Of a stretch of DNA of 64,000 nt, positions 9,059 through 16,731 are shown one piece after another. Under the pieces are notes generated by a model. The model was not told where the DNA came from, made no database searches, and saw only the letters and a program-made list of their open reading frames with translations. Every line of letters starts with the position of its first letter. The first letter of the stretch is position 1. The position numbers and the translations under genes are program-made. The stretch is from Polyangiaceae bacterium (GTDB lineage: Bacteria; Myxococcota_A; Polyangia; Polyangiales; Polyangiaceae): contig JAICTZ010000015.1 of assembly GCA_025936115.1 (NCBI GenBank), positions 62,001-126,000 on the forward strand, written 5' to 3'.

Positions 9059-10900
9059 TTGACCTTCGCCGAGCTCACGGCGCTTTACGAAGCTCGCCTC
9101 GCCCGCGCACGCGCCGAGGCGGAACGGCTCGCTGCGCTTTCGCGTCGGGTGTCGAATTTTCGTGGTCTTTCGTTCGCCGTCGCGGTGGGCGGCGCGCTCT
9201 CGCTCGCGTTCGGCCGTTCGCCCGCCGTCTCGACCGCGGTGGCGCTGCTCGCCTTGCTCGCGTTTCTCGGCCTCGTCGTGTGGCACAGCCGCGTGCTCGA
9301 GCGCGAGAGCGCAGCCGCACGTCGTGCCACGGTCTCGAGCGACGCGCTCGCCCGCGCGCGCGAAGAGTTTCGCGCGCTACCGCAGGACGGCCGGCGCTTT
9401 GCCGGCGCCGAACATCCGTACGCCGACGATCTCGACTTGTTCGGACCTTCGTCGCTCTTCCAGCGCCTCTCGGTCACGCACACCCGTTTCGGCGAAGACG
9501 CGCTCGCGCGCATGCTCACCGTGCCCGCGGCGCCGCTCGAGGTGAAGCGCCGCCAAGCGGCCGTCCGTGCGCTCGCCCCCGCGCTCGACCTGCGCCAGGA
9601 ATTCGAAACGCACGGCTTTACCCTCGTCCACGACGAACAGAAGGGCGAGACGAAGCGGCGCCCGCCGCCCGAGCCGCAAGCGCTCTTCGATTGGGCGCGC
9701 GAGACGACGGGATTGCTCTCCGATCGCCTCGTCGTCGTGGCTTCGCGGGTGCTACCGGCGGTCACGCTCGCCGGGCTCGTCGTGTGGATGCAAGGACACA
9801 CGCCGCTCGTGTTCTTCGGCTCCGCGCTCTTGCAGGCCGCTCTGCTCAACCGCGCGAGCACGCCGTGCCGCCGCGCCTTCGCCGCTTGCTCGAGCTCGCA
9901 GGGTGCGTTCCAAAGCTACGGTCCCATGCTGCGCGCCATCGAGAACCTCGAGCTCGACGCGGAGCTCTTGCGCGAGCTCCGGACGCGCCTCGCGACGGGG
10001 GGACACGAGCCGTCGGCGGTGATGGCCGAGTTCGAGCGCATCCTCGGCTGGGCCGACCTCCGCTATAACGGCCTCGTCTATCCGATCGTGAACATTCTCA
10101 CGCTCTGGGACATTCACTGCACCATCGCGCTCGAGCGCTGGCGCAAGCGGGCGGGCGCCGCGCTCGAGGGTTGGTTCGCCGTGATCGGCGACATGGAAGC
10201 GCTGTCGTCGCTCGCGGGTCTCGCGCACGACGAGCCCGACTTCGCCTTCCCCGAAGTGGACGCTCACGAGCCGCCGTTCGTCGCCGAAGCGCTCGGCCAC
10301 CCGCTGATCCCGCGCTCGGGCCGCGTGAGGAACGACGTCGCGCTCGAGACGCCGGGCAGCGCTTTGCTCGTGACGGGCTCGAACATGTCCGGCAAGAGCA
10401 CGCTGCTCCGCGCGATGGGGCTAGCGGCCGTGATGGCGCAAGCCGGAGCACCGGTGTGCGCGCGCCGCCTGCGCCTCGCTCCCGCCGTAATCCGAACGAG
10501 TCTTCGCATCTCCGATTCGCTCGAGCGCGGCGTGAGCCACTTCTACGCCGAGGTAAAGAAGCTCAAGCTCACGCTCGACGCCACGACCGGTGAAGAGCGC
10601 GTGTTCTTCTTGCTCGACGAGATCCTGCACGGCACCAATTCCCGCGAGCGTCAGGTGGGGGCGCGCTGGCTGCTCGCCGAGCTCCTGCGCCGCGGCGCGG
10701 CCGGCGCCGTCTCGACCCATGACGAAGAGCTCTGCCGCTTGCCGCCGGAGCTCATGCCGCGCGTCCGACTCGTGCATTTTCGTGAGACGATCAAAGACGA
10801 CAAGATGACGTTCGATTACCTTTTGAGAGCAGGGCCGGTGAAGGCGGGCAACGCACTCAGGGTCATGCGGCTCGCGGGACTCGACGTTCCACTCGAGTAG
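9059..10900 (+). CDS. membrane-associated MutS-family ATPase
   Basis: 613 residues from a TTG start. Residues about 35-75 contain two hydrophobic segments (VAVGGALSLAFG and VALLALLAFLGLVVW), unlike canonical MutS, and there is no mismatch-recognition domain I. The C-terminal half is a MutS-type ATPase: Walker A TGSNMSGKSTLLRAMG, Walker B FFLLDEILHGTNSRER, and a later STHDEEL switch. It belongs to the group of short MutS homologues with an N-terminal membrane region, whose role is not well defined; DNA binding is inferred from homology only. The start is uncertain because TTG is used and no strong Shine-Dalgarno is visible. The cupin gene follows after 9 bp, suggesting cotranscription. Confidence 0.85.
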   Translation: MTFAELTALYEARLARARAEAERLAALSRRVSNFRGLSFAVAVGGALSLAFGRSPAVSTAVALLALLAFLGLVVWHSRVLERESAAARRATVSSDALARAREEFRALPQDGRRFAGAEHPYADDLDLFGPSSLFQRLSVTHTRFGEDALARMLTVPAAPLEVKRRQAAVRALAPALDLRQEFETHGFTLVHDEQKGETKRRPPPEPQALFDWARETTGLLSDRLVVVASRVLPAVTLAGLVVWMQGHTPLVFFGSALLQAALLNRASTPCRRAFAACSSSQGAFQSYGPMLRAIENLELDAELLRELRTRLATGGHEPSAVMAEFERILGWADLRYNGLVYPIVNILTLWDIHCTIALERWRKRAGAALEGWFAVIGDMEALSSLAGLAHDEPDFAFPEVDAHEPPFVAEALGHPLIPRSGRVRNDVALETPGSALLVTGSNMSGKSTLLRAMGLAAVMAQAGAPVCARRLRLAPAVIRTSLRISDSLERGVSHFYAEVKKLKLTLDATTGEERVFFLLDEILHGTNSRERQVGARWLLAELLRRGAAGAVSTHDEELCRLPPELMPRVRLVHFRETIKDDKMTFDYLLRAGPVKAGNALRVMRLAGLDVPLE

Positions 10901-10909
10901 GCTCCGCGC

Positions 10910-11395
10910 ATGCCGGCCGAAGCGCTCATTCGTACACTCGGGCTCACTCGCCATCCGGAGGGCGGCTACTATCGCGAGACCTTCCGCGCCGCCGCGCTAC
11001 CGTTCGAGCTGCCGGGGCGCGGCGCGCGCAGCGCCTCCACTGCGATCTACTTCCTGCTCGAAGACACCGATTTTTCCGCCTTCCATCGCGTGCGCTCGGA
11101 CGAGGTCTGGCACTTTTACGCCGGCGCGCCGCTCGAGCTCCACACGCTCGACGGCGAGCGGGGTCACCAGCGGGTCGTGCTGGGCACCGACATCGAGCGC
11201 GGCGAGCGGCCGCAATACGTCGTCGCGGCCGGGGTGTATCAAGCCGCGCGTCTGACGGTGCCCGGCTTTACGCTCTGCGGTTGCACCGTCGCGCCCGGTT
11301 TCGACTTCGCGGACTTCGAGCTGCCGAGCCGCGCCGAGCTCGCCGCGCTCTTCGAGTCCGAGCGCGAGCTCGTCAAACTACTCACGCGGACGTAG
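10910..11395 (+). CDS. cupin protein of the DUF985/Cupin_5 family
   Basis: 161 residues that match the DUF985 cupin fold: an N-terminal helix with RHPEGGYYRETFR, then strands containing STAIYFLLE and SDEVWHFYAGAPLELHTL, then the late conserved TLCGCTVAPGFDFADFEL. Metal or ligand residues of the cupin barrel (His in EVWHFY, Glu in P-E-G-G) are present. Members are small single-domain cupins of unclear substrate, some suspected to bind sugar nucleotides. It follows the MutS-like gene by 9 bp. The start ATG is unambiguous. Confidence 0.85.
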   Translation: MPAEALIRTLGLTRHPEGGYYRETFRAAALPFELPGRGARSASTAIYFLLEDTDFSAFHRVRSDEVWHFYAGAPLELHTLDGERGHQRVVLGTDIERGERPQYVVAAGVYQAARLTVPGFTLCGCTVAPGFDFADFELPSRAELAALFESERELVKLLTRT

Positions 11396-11459
11396 TCGGA
11401 ACCGGCTTGAATCGACAGAAAGGGACGCGCGCACACCTCTCCGCATAAAAGACTACAAC

Positions 11460-11489
11460 TTGACTGTAAATCCGGCCGGTTGCTACCTT
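11460..11489 (+). promoter_or_regulatory. candidate sigma-70-type promoter for the FHA-GGDEF operon
   Basis: TTGACT at 11460-11465 and TACCTT at 11484-11489 are separated by 18 bp, in a 182-bp gene-free stretch (11396-11577) that is visibly less GC-rich than its surroundings. The position, about 90 bp before GTG 11578, fits a promoter for the four-gene unit that follows. This is inference from consensus only. Confidence 0.4.
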
Positions 11490-11577
11490 GTAGGGTTCAA
11501 CATGAGTCGCCACAATGCGCGCCCGCTGAGGGAGCCACTTCCCCAGGGAGCAGCCACGTGAGAGCAAGGCGTCACCG

Positions 11578-12471
11578 GTGAGTGAGAACGACGAAAAAAC
11601 GCGCGTCACTCAGGTGGTCCAGGCTCCCCCGCCGGATCAGGGCACGGGCAATGATTGCGTGGTCGTCATTTACGCGGCTGAGCCGGGACTGCTCGGCAAG
11701 CGCTACGTGCTCGAGAAGGGACCCGTGCGCATCGGCCGTGGCGCCGACAACCAAATCGTGCTCGAGGGCGACTCCGTCTCACGCCGGCACTGTCACTTCG
11801 ACCGACGCCAGGGCGCCTGGCACATCGTCGACGACGGCTCGACGAACGGCACGTTCTTGAACGAAGAGCAGGTGAAGGGCTCGGCGCAGCTCAACAACGG
11901 CGACCGCGTCAAGGTGGGCCCCACGATCCTGAAGTACCTCTCGGGCTTGGACGCGGAAGCCAAGTACCACGAAGAAATCTACCGCATGACGATCGTGGAC
12001 GGGCTCACCCAGATCCACAACAAGCGCTACCTGTTCGAGGCGCTCGACAAGGAGCTCATCCGCGCGCGGCGCTACGACCGCCAGCTCTCGCTTTTGATCT
12101 TCGACATCGACTACTTCAAAAACATCAACGATCAATACGGTCACCTCGCGGGCGATCACGTGCTGCGCGAGCTCGCGCGCATCGTGCAGGAGCGCATCCG
12201 GCGCGACGAGGTGTTCGCGCGCTACGGCGGCGAGGAGTTCGTGATCGTGTTGCCGGAGACGCCGCTCGCGGGCGGCGTCGCGCTGGCCGAAAATCTGCGC
12301 GGCCGCGTCGAGACGCACCCTTTTGCTTTCCAAGGTGAGCGCATCCCCGTGACGATCAGCGTCGGCTGCGCCATGCTCAACGAAGAAAAGACCGCCGCGG
12401 AGCTGATCCAGCGCGCCGACGACAAGCTCTACGAAGCCAAACGCGGCGGTCGTAACCGCGTCTGCTCCTAG
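11578..12471 (+). CDS. FHA-domain diguanylate cyclase
   Basis: 297 residues from GTG. An FHA phosphothreonine-binding domain has RIGRGADNQI (51-60), SVSRRHC and GSTNGTFLN (87-95). A GGDEF domain follows (about 135-297) with the active loop RYGGEEF (GGEEF 217-221) and the metal/substrate segment FDIDYFKNINDQYGH. The product is predicted to be cyclic di-GMP. The usual RxxD product-inhibition site would end five residues before the GGEEF loop, but the sequence there reads R-R-D-E (208-211), so feedback inhibition may be weakened. The FHA domain suggests recruitment by a phosphorylated Ser/Thr-kinase substrate. The next gene begins 24 bp downstream, so it may head the aminotransferase-LuxE-LuxC operon. 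Confidence 0.92.
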   Translation: MSENDEKTRVTQVVQAPPPDQGTGNDCVVVIYAAEPGLLGKRYVLEKGPVRIGRGADNQIVLEGDSVSRRHCHFDRRQGAWHIVDDGSTNGTFLNEEQVKGSAQLNNGDRVKVGPTILKYLSGLDAEAKYHEEIYRMTIVDGLTQIHNKRYLFEALDKELIRARRYDRQLSLLIFDIDYFKNINDQYGHLAGDHVLRELARIVQERIRRDEVFARYGGEEFVIVLPETPLAGGVALAENLRGRVETHPFAFQGERIPVTISVGCAMLNEEKTAAELIQRADDKLYEAKRGGRNRVCS

Positions 12472-12494
12472 CGCCCCTGCCCTCTTCTGAAACC

Positions 12495-13805
12495 TTGCAC
12501 CCCGACTCGACCGCTTCTGGAGACGAGCTCCCGCTCATCGTCACGCGACCGCCGGGCGAGCACTCGCGCACCTTTCTCCTGCGGCAGCGCCACACGGCCG
12601 TGCCGATGGGGCCCGCGCAGAGCACCGGCGGAATCGTCTACGCCACGGCGACGGGCGCGAACGTCATAGACGTCGACGGCAATCGCTACGTCGATCTCGC
12701 GGCTGGTTTCGGCGCCGAGCTCGTGGGGCATCGCCACCCCACGGTGCTCCGCGCACTTTCGCTGCAGAGCGAACGCCTCTTGCACGCGCTCGGCGACGTG
12801 CACCCGTCGGACGCGAAGATCGCGCTCGTCGAGCGCCTCGCCGCGCTTCACCCCGAACCCGAAGCGCAAGTCCTCGTCGCTCAATCGGGCTCGGACGCCG
12901 TGAGCGCCGCGCTGAAAACGGCGCTCCTCGCCACCGGCAAGCCAGGCGTGCTCGCGTTCGCGGGCGCGTACCACGGCCTCGGCTACGGCCCGCTCGCGGC
13001 TTGCGGCCTCCGGCCGAGCTACCGCACGCCGTTCGCCGCGCAGCTGAACCCGGCCGTCATCTTCGTGCCCTATCCGGACACGCGCGAGCGAGCCGCGACC
13101 GCCATTGCCGAAGCTGCGCGCGCTCTCGCTGGGGGCGAGATCGGCGCCGTGCTGATCGAGCCGGTGCTCGGGCGCGGTGGCGTCGTGGTGCCGCCGGCTG
13201 GATTTCTCGCCGAGCTCGAGCGTCTGGCGCACGACTCGGGCGCGCTCTTCGTGGCTGACGAGATTTGGACGGGCCTCGGGCGTTCCGGCGCGATGCTCGC
13301 GAGCGTCGCGGCCGGCGCGCGGCCCGACCTGATCTGCCTCGGCAAGGGGCTCGGGGGCGGCTTGCCGCTGAGCGCCGTGATCGGGCGGCGCAGCGTGATG
13401 GCGGCGTGGCGGCGCGAGAACGAAGTGGTCGAGACGTCCACGTTTGCGGGAGCGCCGCTCGCGTGCACGACCGCGCTCGCGACGCTCGACGTGCTCGGGC
13501 GCGAGAAGCTCGTCGCCCGTTCGGCGGAGCTCGGCGCAAGCTGGCTCGAAGAGCTCTCGCGCGCGTTCACGAGCGCGGCGGAAGTGAGCGTGCGCGGCGC
13601 CGGCCTGATGCTCGGCATCGACCTCGGCGCGCGCCCGGGAGCGGCGCTCGCCGTCGTGCGTTCGCTCTTGGAACAAGGCTTCATCGCCTCGACGGGCGGC
13701 GGACAGCGCGAGGTGATCGTGCTGACGCCACCGCTCACGATCGCAGAACCTCAGCTGCGAGCCGCGACGAGCGCTGTCATCGAGGCGGTGGAAGAAAACT
13801 GCTAG
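12495..13805 (+). CDS. class III PLP-dependent aminotransferase
   Basis: 436 residues from a TTG start with fold-type I signatures. These are DGNRYVDLAAGFGAELVGHR near the N-terminus, SGSDAVSAALKTAL (131-144, phosphate-loop region), FAGAYHGLGYG, the cofactor Asp in VADEIWTGLGRSG (D255), and the Schiff-base lysine in ICLGKGLGGGLP (K284). Relatives include acetylornithine, GABA and omega-amine transaminases; the substrate is not readable. It lies 24 bp after the cyclase and 6 bp before a LuxE-like gene, with a LuxC-like reductase next. That context suggests the amino acceptor could be an aldehyde made by those enzymes, giving an amine. This pathway is inference; an unrelated amino-acid role remains possible. 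Confidence 0.88.
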   Translation: MHPDSTASGDELPLIVTRPPGEHSRTFLLRQRHTAVPMGPAQSTGGIVYATATGANVIDVDGNRYVDLAAGFGAELVGHRHPTVLRALSLQSERLLHALGDVHPSDAKIALVERLAALHPEPEAQVLVAQSGSDAVSAALKTALLATGKPGVLAFAGAYHGLGYGPLAACGLRPSYRTPFAAQLNPAVIFVPYPDTRERAATAIAEAARALAGGEIGAVLIEPVLGRGGVVVPPAGFLAELERLAHDSGALFVADEIWTGLGRSGAMLASVAAGARPDLICLGKGLGGGLPLSAVIGRRSVMAAWRRENEVVETSTFAGAPLACTTALATLDVLGREKLVARSAELGASWLEELSRAFTSAAEVSVRGAGLMLGIDLGARPGAALAVVRSLLEQGFIASTGGGQREVIVLTPPLTIAEPQLRAATSAVIEAVEENC

Positions 13806-13811
13806 CCGCCT

Positions 13812-14975
13812 TTGACGAGCGTGATCTTTCCTTCCAAGATCGCCCGCTCGATGCTGCACGCACGTCTGGTCGAGACTTCGGACGCGCTTCACGCGCGCGT
13901 GCGTGCGTTCGCAGCCGGCGACGGGGGCGACGATTTCGAGGCGCTCGCGCTCGACATCGCGCGTTTTCAGGCCGAGGCGTCACCCGGTTTCGCGCGCCTC
14001 GTCGCGAGTCGCGGCGCAGCGCTCGAGCGGCTCGAGGACGTGCCGGGCGTGCCCGCGGAGACGTTTCGGCTGGCGCGCGTCGCCGTGCACCCGCTCGAGC
14101 TCGACGTGGCCCGCTTCGTCACGAGCGGCACGACGAGCGGCGCGCCGGGCACGCACGCCTTTCGCACCACCGCGACGTACGACGCCGTGGCGCTCGCCTT
14201 CGGGCGGCGGGCGCTGCTCGGCTTCGGCGCGGGACCGCGCGTCGTCGTGAGCCTCGCGGCGCCGCCCGGCGAGACGCCCACTTCGTCCCTCGCCTACATG
14301 CTCGCGCTGTTCCAGCGCGAATGGGACGGTCGCTCGCTCGCCGACGGCAGCTTCGAACGCGAGCACGCCGCGCGCTGGCTTTTCGGTCCCGGCGGCGTGG
14401 AGCTGGCCGGGCTCGAGCACGCCGCGAGCGTGGCCGAACAGCGCGGCGAGCCGCTGCTCGTGCTCGCGACGGCGTTCGCGCTCGTCGGCTTGCTCGACGC
14501 CGCGCGCGGCCGCGTGCTCCGCGCGCCCGCGACGACGGCCGTGATGGTGACCGGTGGCTACAAGGGCCGCTCGCGCGAGGTGTCGAAGGCGGAGCTCCGG
14601 CGCGAAGTAGCGCGCACCTTCGGGGTGCCGGAGACGCACGTCGTCGCCGAGTACGGCATGACGGAGCTCACGAGCCAGCTGTACGAGGGCACGTTGCCGG
14701 GAGCCGCGCTGCACGGGCCGCGCGACGTATTGCTCGAGCCGCCGTGGCTGCGTGTCGTTCCGGTCGAGCCGGCGACGCTCGAACCGGTCCCGGACGGGCA
14801 GCTCGGTATCGCGCGCGTCGTCGATCTCGGCAACGTCGACTCGGCGCTCGTCGTGCAGACGGAGGACCTCGTGCGGCGACGCGACGGCGGCGTCGAGCTC
14901 GTCGGCCGGCGCCCTGGGGCTACGGCGCGCGGTTGCTCGCTCGCCGTCGAGGCGTGGCTCGGCGAGCGCTCGTGA
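13812..14975 (+). CDS. LuxE/PaaK-like acyl-protein synthetase
   Basis: 387 residues from TTG 13812; ATG 13851 is an alternative giving 374 residues. The adenylate-forming core is visible: VTSGTTSGAPGTHAFR (the Thr/Ser/Gly-rich nucleotide loop), VTGGYKGRSREVSKAEL, and AEYGMTELTSQLYEG as the A5 motif. LuxE enzymes activate a fatty acid with ATP and load it on their own C-terminal cysteine for transfer to LuxC. Here a single Cys near the C-terminus lies in ARGCSLAVEAW, in the expected position and context. It is followed directly by the LuxC-like gene (GTGA overlap), which strongly supports the pair. No luciferase gene is present, so light production is not suggested. Confidence 0.85.
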   Translation: MTSVIFPSKIARSMLHARLVETSDALHARVRAFAAGDGGDDFEALALDIARFQAEASPGFARLVASRGAALERLEDVPGVPAETFRLARVAVHPLELDVARFVTSGTTSGAPGTHAFRTTATYDAVALAFGRRALLGFGAGPRVVVSLAAPPGETPTSSLAYMLALFQREWDGRSLADGSFEREHAARWLFGPGGVELAGLEHAASVAEQRGEPLLVLATAFALVGLLDAARGRVLRAPATTAVMVTGGYKGRSREVSKAELRREVARTFGVPETHVVAEYGMTELTSQLYEGTLPGAALHGPRDVLLEPPWLRVVPVEPATLEPVPDGQLGIARVVDLGNVDSALVVQTEDLVRRRDGGVELVGRRPGATARGCSLAVEAWLGERS

Positions 14976-16012
14976 CCGGCCGCGCCCGCGTCGAAGCGCT
15001 CGTCGCGAGCGCGCGGCAAGTCGCCGACGGAGCGAGCGAGCTCGGACGCCGCGCCCGAGCCGTGCTCGTCGAATCGACCGGGCTTTCGCCTGAAAACGTC
15101 GAGTGGTCGCTGTGCGCGGCGCTCGAAACGTCGCCGTCCGGGGCGGAGCTCGCCGCGCTCTTGGCGAGCGTCACGCCCGCGCGTGCGGCGCACGTCATCT
15201 TGCCGGCCAACGTGTTCGTCGCCGCGCACCGCGCCATCGCGCTCGCGCTCGCCGCCTCGGCGGTCGTCCGCGTGCGCTCGTCGCGGCGCGAACCGCACTT
15301 TGCGCGCTTGCTGCTCGAAGGCGCGCCCGGACTCTTCGAGCTCGTGGACGAGCTCGCGCCCGAACGCGGCGATCACGTCTTTGCCTACGGCTCGGACACG
15401 ACGCTCGCGGCAGTGCACAGCGGCTTGCCGCCGGGTACGACGCTGCACGCCCATGGACCCGGGTTCGGCATCGCCGTCGTCGACGCCCCCCACGCCAACG
15501 AAGAAGCCGCACGCGCGCTCGCGCTCGACATCGCCGCCTTCGATCAGCGCGGCTGCTTGAGCCCGCGTGTCGCGTTCGTGCTCGGCGACCGCGCTGCGGC
15601 GCCGCGTTTCGCGGCGCTCCTCGCCGAAGCGCTCGCGGCGCACGCCCGGCGCGTCCCGCTCGGTCGCCTCGATGACGCGGAGCGCGCCGACCACGCGCGC
15701 TTTCGAGACACGTCGATTTACGCCGGGCCGCTGCTCCCGGCCGGGCCGGGCTTGGTGTGCGTGACCGAGGGGGTGGCCCTCATCGCGCCGGCGGGGCGAA
15801 ATCTCTGCGTCGTACCGGCAGAGGAGCTCGCGGGTGTGCTCGCCGAGGTCGACGTGTCGCTCGTGACGGCCGTCGGCGTGGCTGGCGCGGACGCGCTCGC
15901 CAGGAACATCGCGCGCGTGCTACCCCGTGCGCGTCTGTCCGAGCTCGGACGCATGCAGCGGCCGGCCTTCGACGGTCCGGCGGATCGACGCGGAGCGCCG
16001 GCCAGCGTGTGA
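14972..16012 (+). CDS. LuxC-like acyl-CoA/acyl-protein reductase
   Basis: 346 residues beginning at GTG 14972, whose last two bases are shared with the TGA of the LuxE-like gene. It has the aldehyde-dehydrogenase-like fold of LuxC with the catalytic cysteine in FDQRGCLSPRVAF (Cys 195), matching the LuxC motif in which Cys is followed by Ser-Pro. An upstream GSDTTLAAV segment fits the NADPH-binding part. LuxC reduces the acyl group delivered by LuxE to a long-chain aldehyde using NADPH. At 346 residues it is shorter than the roughly 480 of Vibrio LuxC, mostly at the N-terminus, so this is a compact variant. It ends the cyclase-aminotransferase-LuxE-LuxC unit. Confidence 0.83.
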   Translation: MTGRARVEALVASARQVADGASELGRRARAVLVESTGLSPENVEWSLCAALETSPSGAELAALLASVTPARAAHVILPANVFVAAHRAIALALAASAVVRVRSSRREPHFARLLLEGAPGLFELVDELAPERGDHVFAYGSDTTLAAVHSGLPPGTTLHAHGPGFGIAVVDAPHANEEAARALALDIAAFDQRGCLSPRVAFVLGDRAAAPRFAALLAEALAAHARRVPLGRLDDAERADHARFRDTSIYAGPLLPAGPGLVCVTEGVALIAPAGRNLCVVPAEELAGVLAEVDVSLVTAVGVAGADALARNIARVLPRARLSELGRMQRPAFDGPADRRGAPASV

Positions 16013-16030
16013 CCAGGCCCGCGCGTGAAC

Positions 16031-16651
16031 TCACTCGGCGCAGTCGAAGACGGTCAGCGTGTCGCCGTGGCCGGTACGCAACGCAAAGTTGACCGAGGTG
16101 TCGGACGACCACAAGGCGCGTCCGGGCGTGTTCGACTGGTAGTCCGCGCAATTGAACAGAGCGGGGCCGTTGTCGGTCGAGTATTGCGTACCGTCCGGGC
16201 ACGTCATTTGAAGGGCGAAACCGCGGCTCTTTTCGACGAACGTCCTGCCTTGCACCGAGAGCGTGAACTCCTGCTGCAGCCTCGAATCGAAACGCACGCA
16301 GTCGTCACCGTCCGCGCTTTGCGTGAAATACCAGGGCGTCGTCGAGTCGACCGGTAACGCGAGCGCACGCATGAAATCGACGCTCGCCCCGCTATCATAC
16401 GTGCACGAGCTACCGTCGGCCGTCAAAACGCCGGTCTCGTCGGCAGGCGGCACGCAGCTCCTCGCGTCGGAGACCAACGTCTTCCAGCAGTTTTCGCTCG
16501 CGAGCCACGCGCAATCGAGCGGCGCGCCGGGCAGGCCCGCGTCCTCCGAGCTACAGCCGGCGAGCGCACCGAAGAGCACGACCGCGAGAAGTAGGGCTCT
16601 CGCGCTCGACCCTGCCTGCGCGCCGTGCTCCGTTGTCCCGACGGAAGTCAT
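16031..16651 (-). CDS. lipoprotein, unknown function
   Basis: 206 residues from ATG 16651. An open frame continues further upstream (to 16885), but that part runs antisense to the radical SAM gene's 3' end, and only the 16651 start puts a lipoprotein signal at the N-terminus (ALLLAVVLFGALAGCSS, lipobox ALAGC). The mature part has paired cysteines (DCAWLASENC, SSCTYDSG, CVRFDS, MTCPDG, FNCADY) and no domain I recognise. It is probably a disulfide-stabilised outer-membrane or periplasmic lipoprotein. It lies 80 bp downstream of the radical SAM gene on the same strand and convergent with the LuxC-like gene. Confidence 0.65.
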   Translation of the reverse strand: MTSVGTTEHGAQAGSSARALLLAVVLFGALAGCSSEDAGLPGAPLDCAWLASENCWKTLVSDARSCVPPADETGVLTADGSSCTYDSGASVDFMRALALPVDSTTPWYFTQSADGDDCVRFDSRLQQEFTLSVQGRTFVEKSRGFALQMTCPDGTQYSTDNGPALFNCADYQSNTPGRALWSSDTSVNFALRTGHGDTLTVFDCAE

Positions 16652-16731
16652 CGCGGCCGAGTCTATCAGAGTCGCCGACGTCCGTCCGCGGGCGGCAAGA
16701 ACCCCAATACCTCGAAATCGCTGGGACCGAG

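Noticed and set aside
11578..16012. A bioluminescence (lux) operon.
   Set aside because: LuxE- and LuxC-like genes are present, but no luxA, luxB or luxD gene lies in or near the unit; only aldehyde formation can be supported.
13265..16012. A 915-codon frame running through the aminotransferase, LuxE-like and LuxC-like genes.
   Set aside because: Only its last 347 codons (from GTG 14972) are protein-like; the rest is an Arg/Ala-rich shadow of the two upstream genes.
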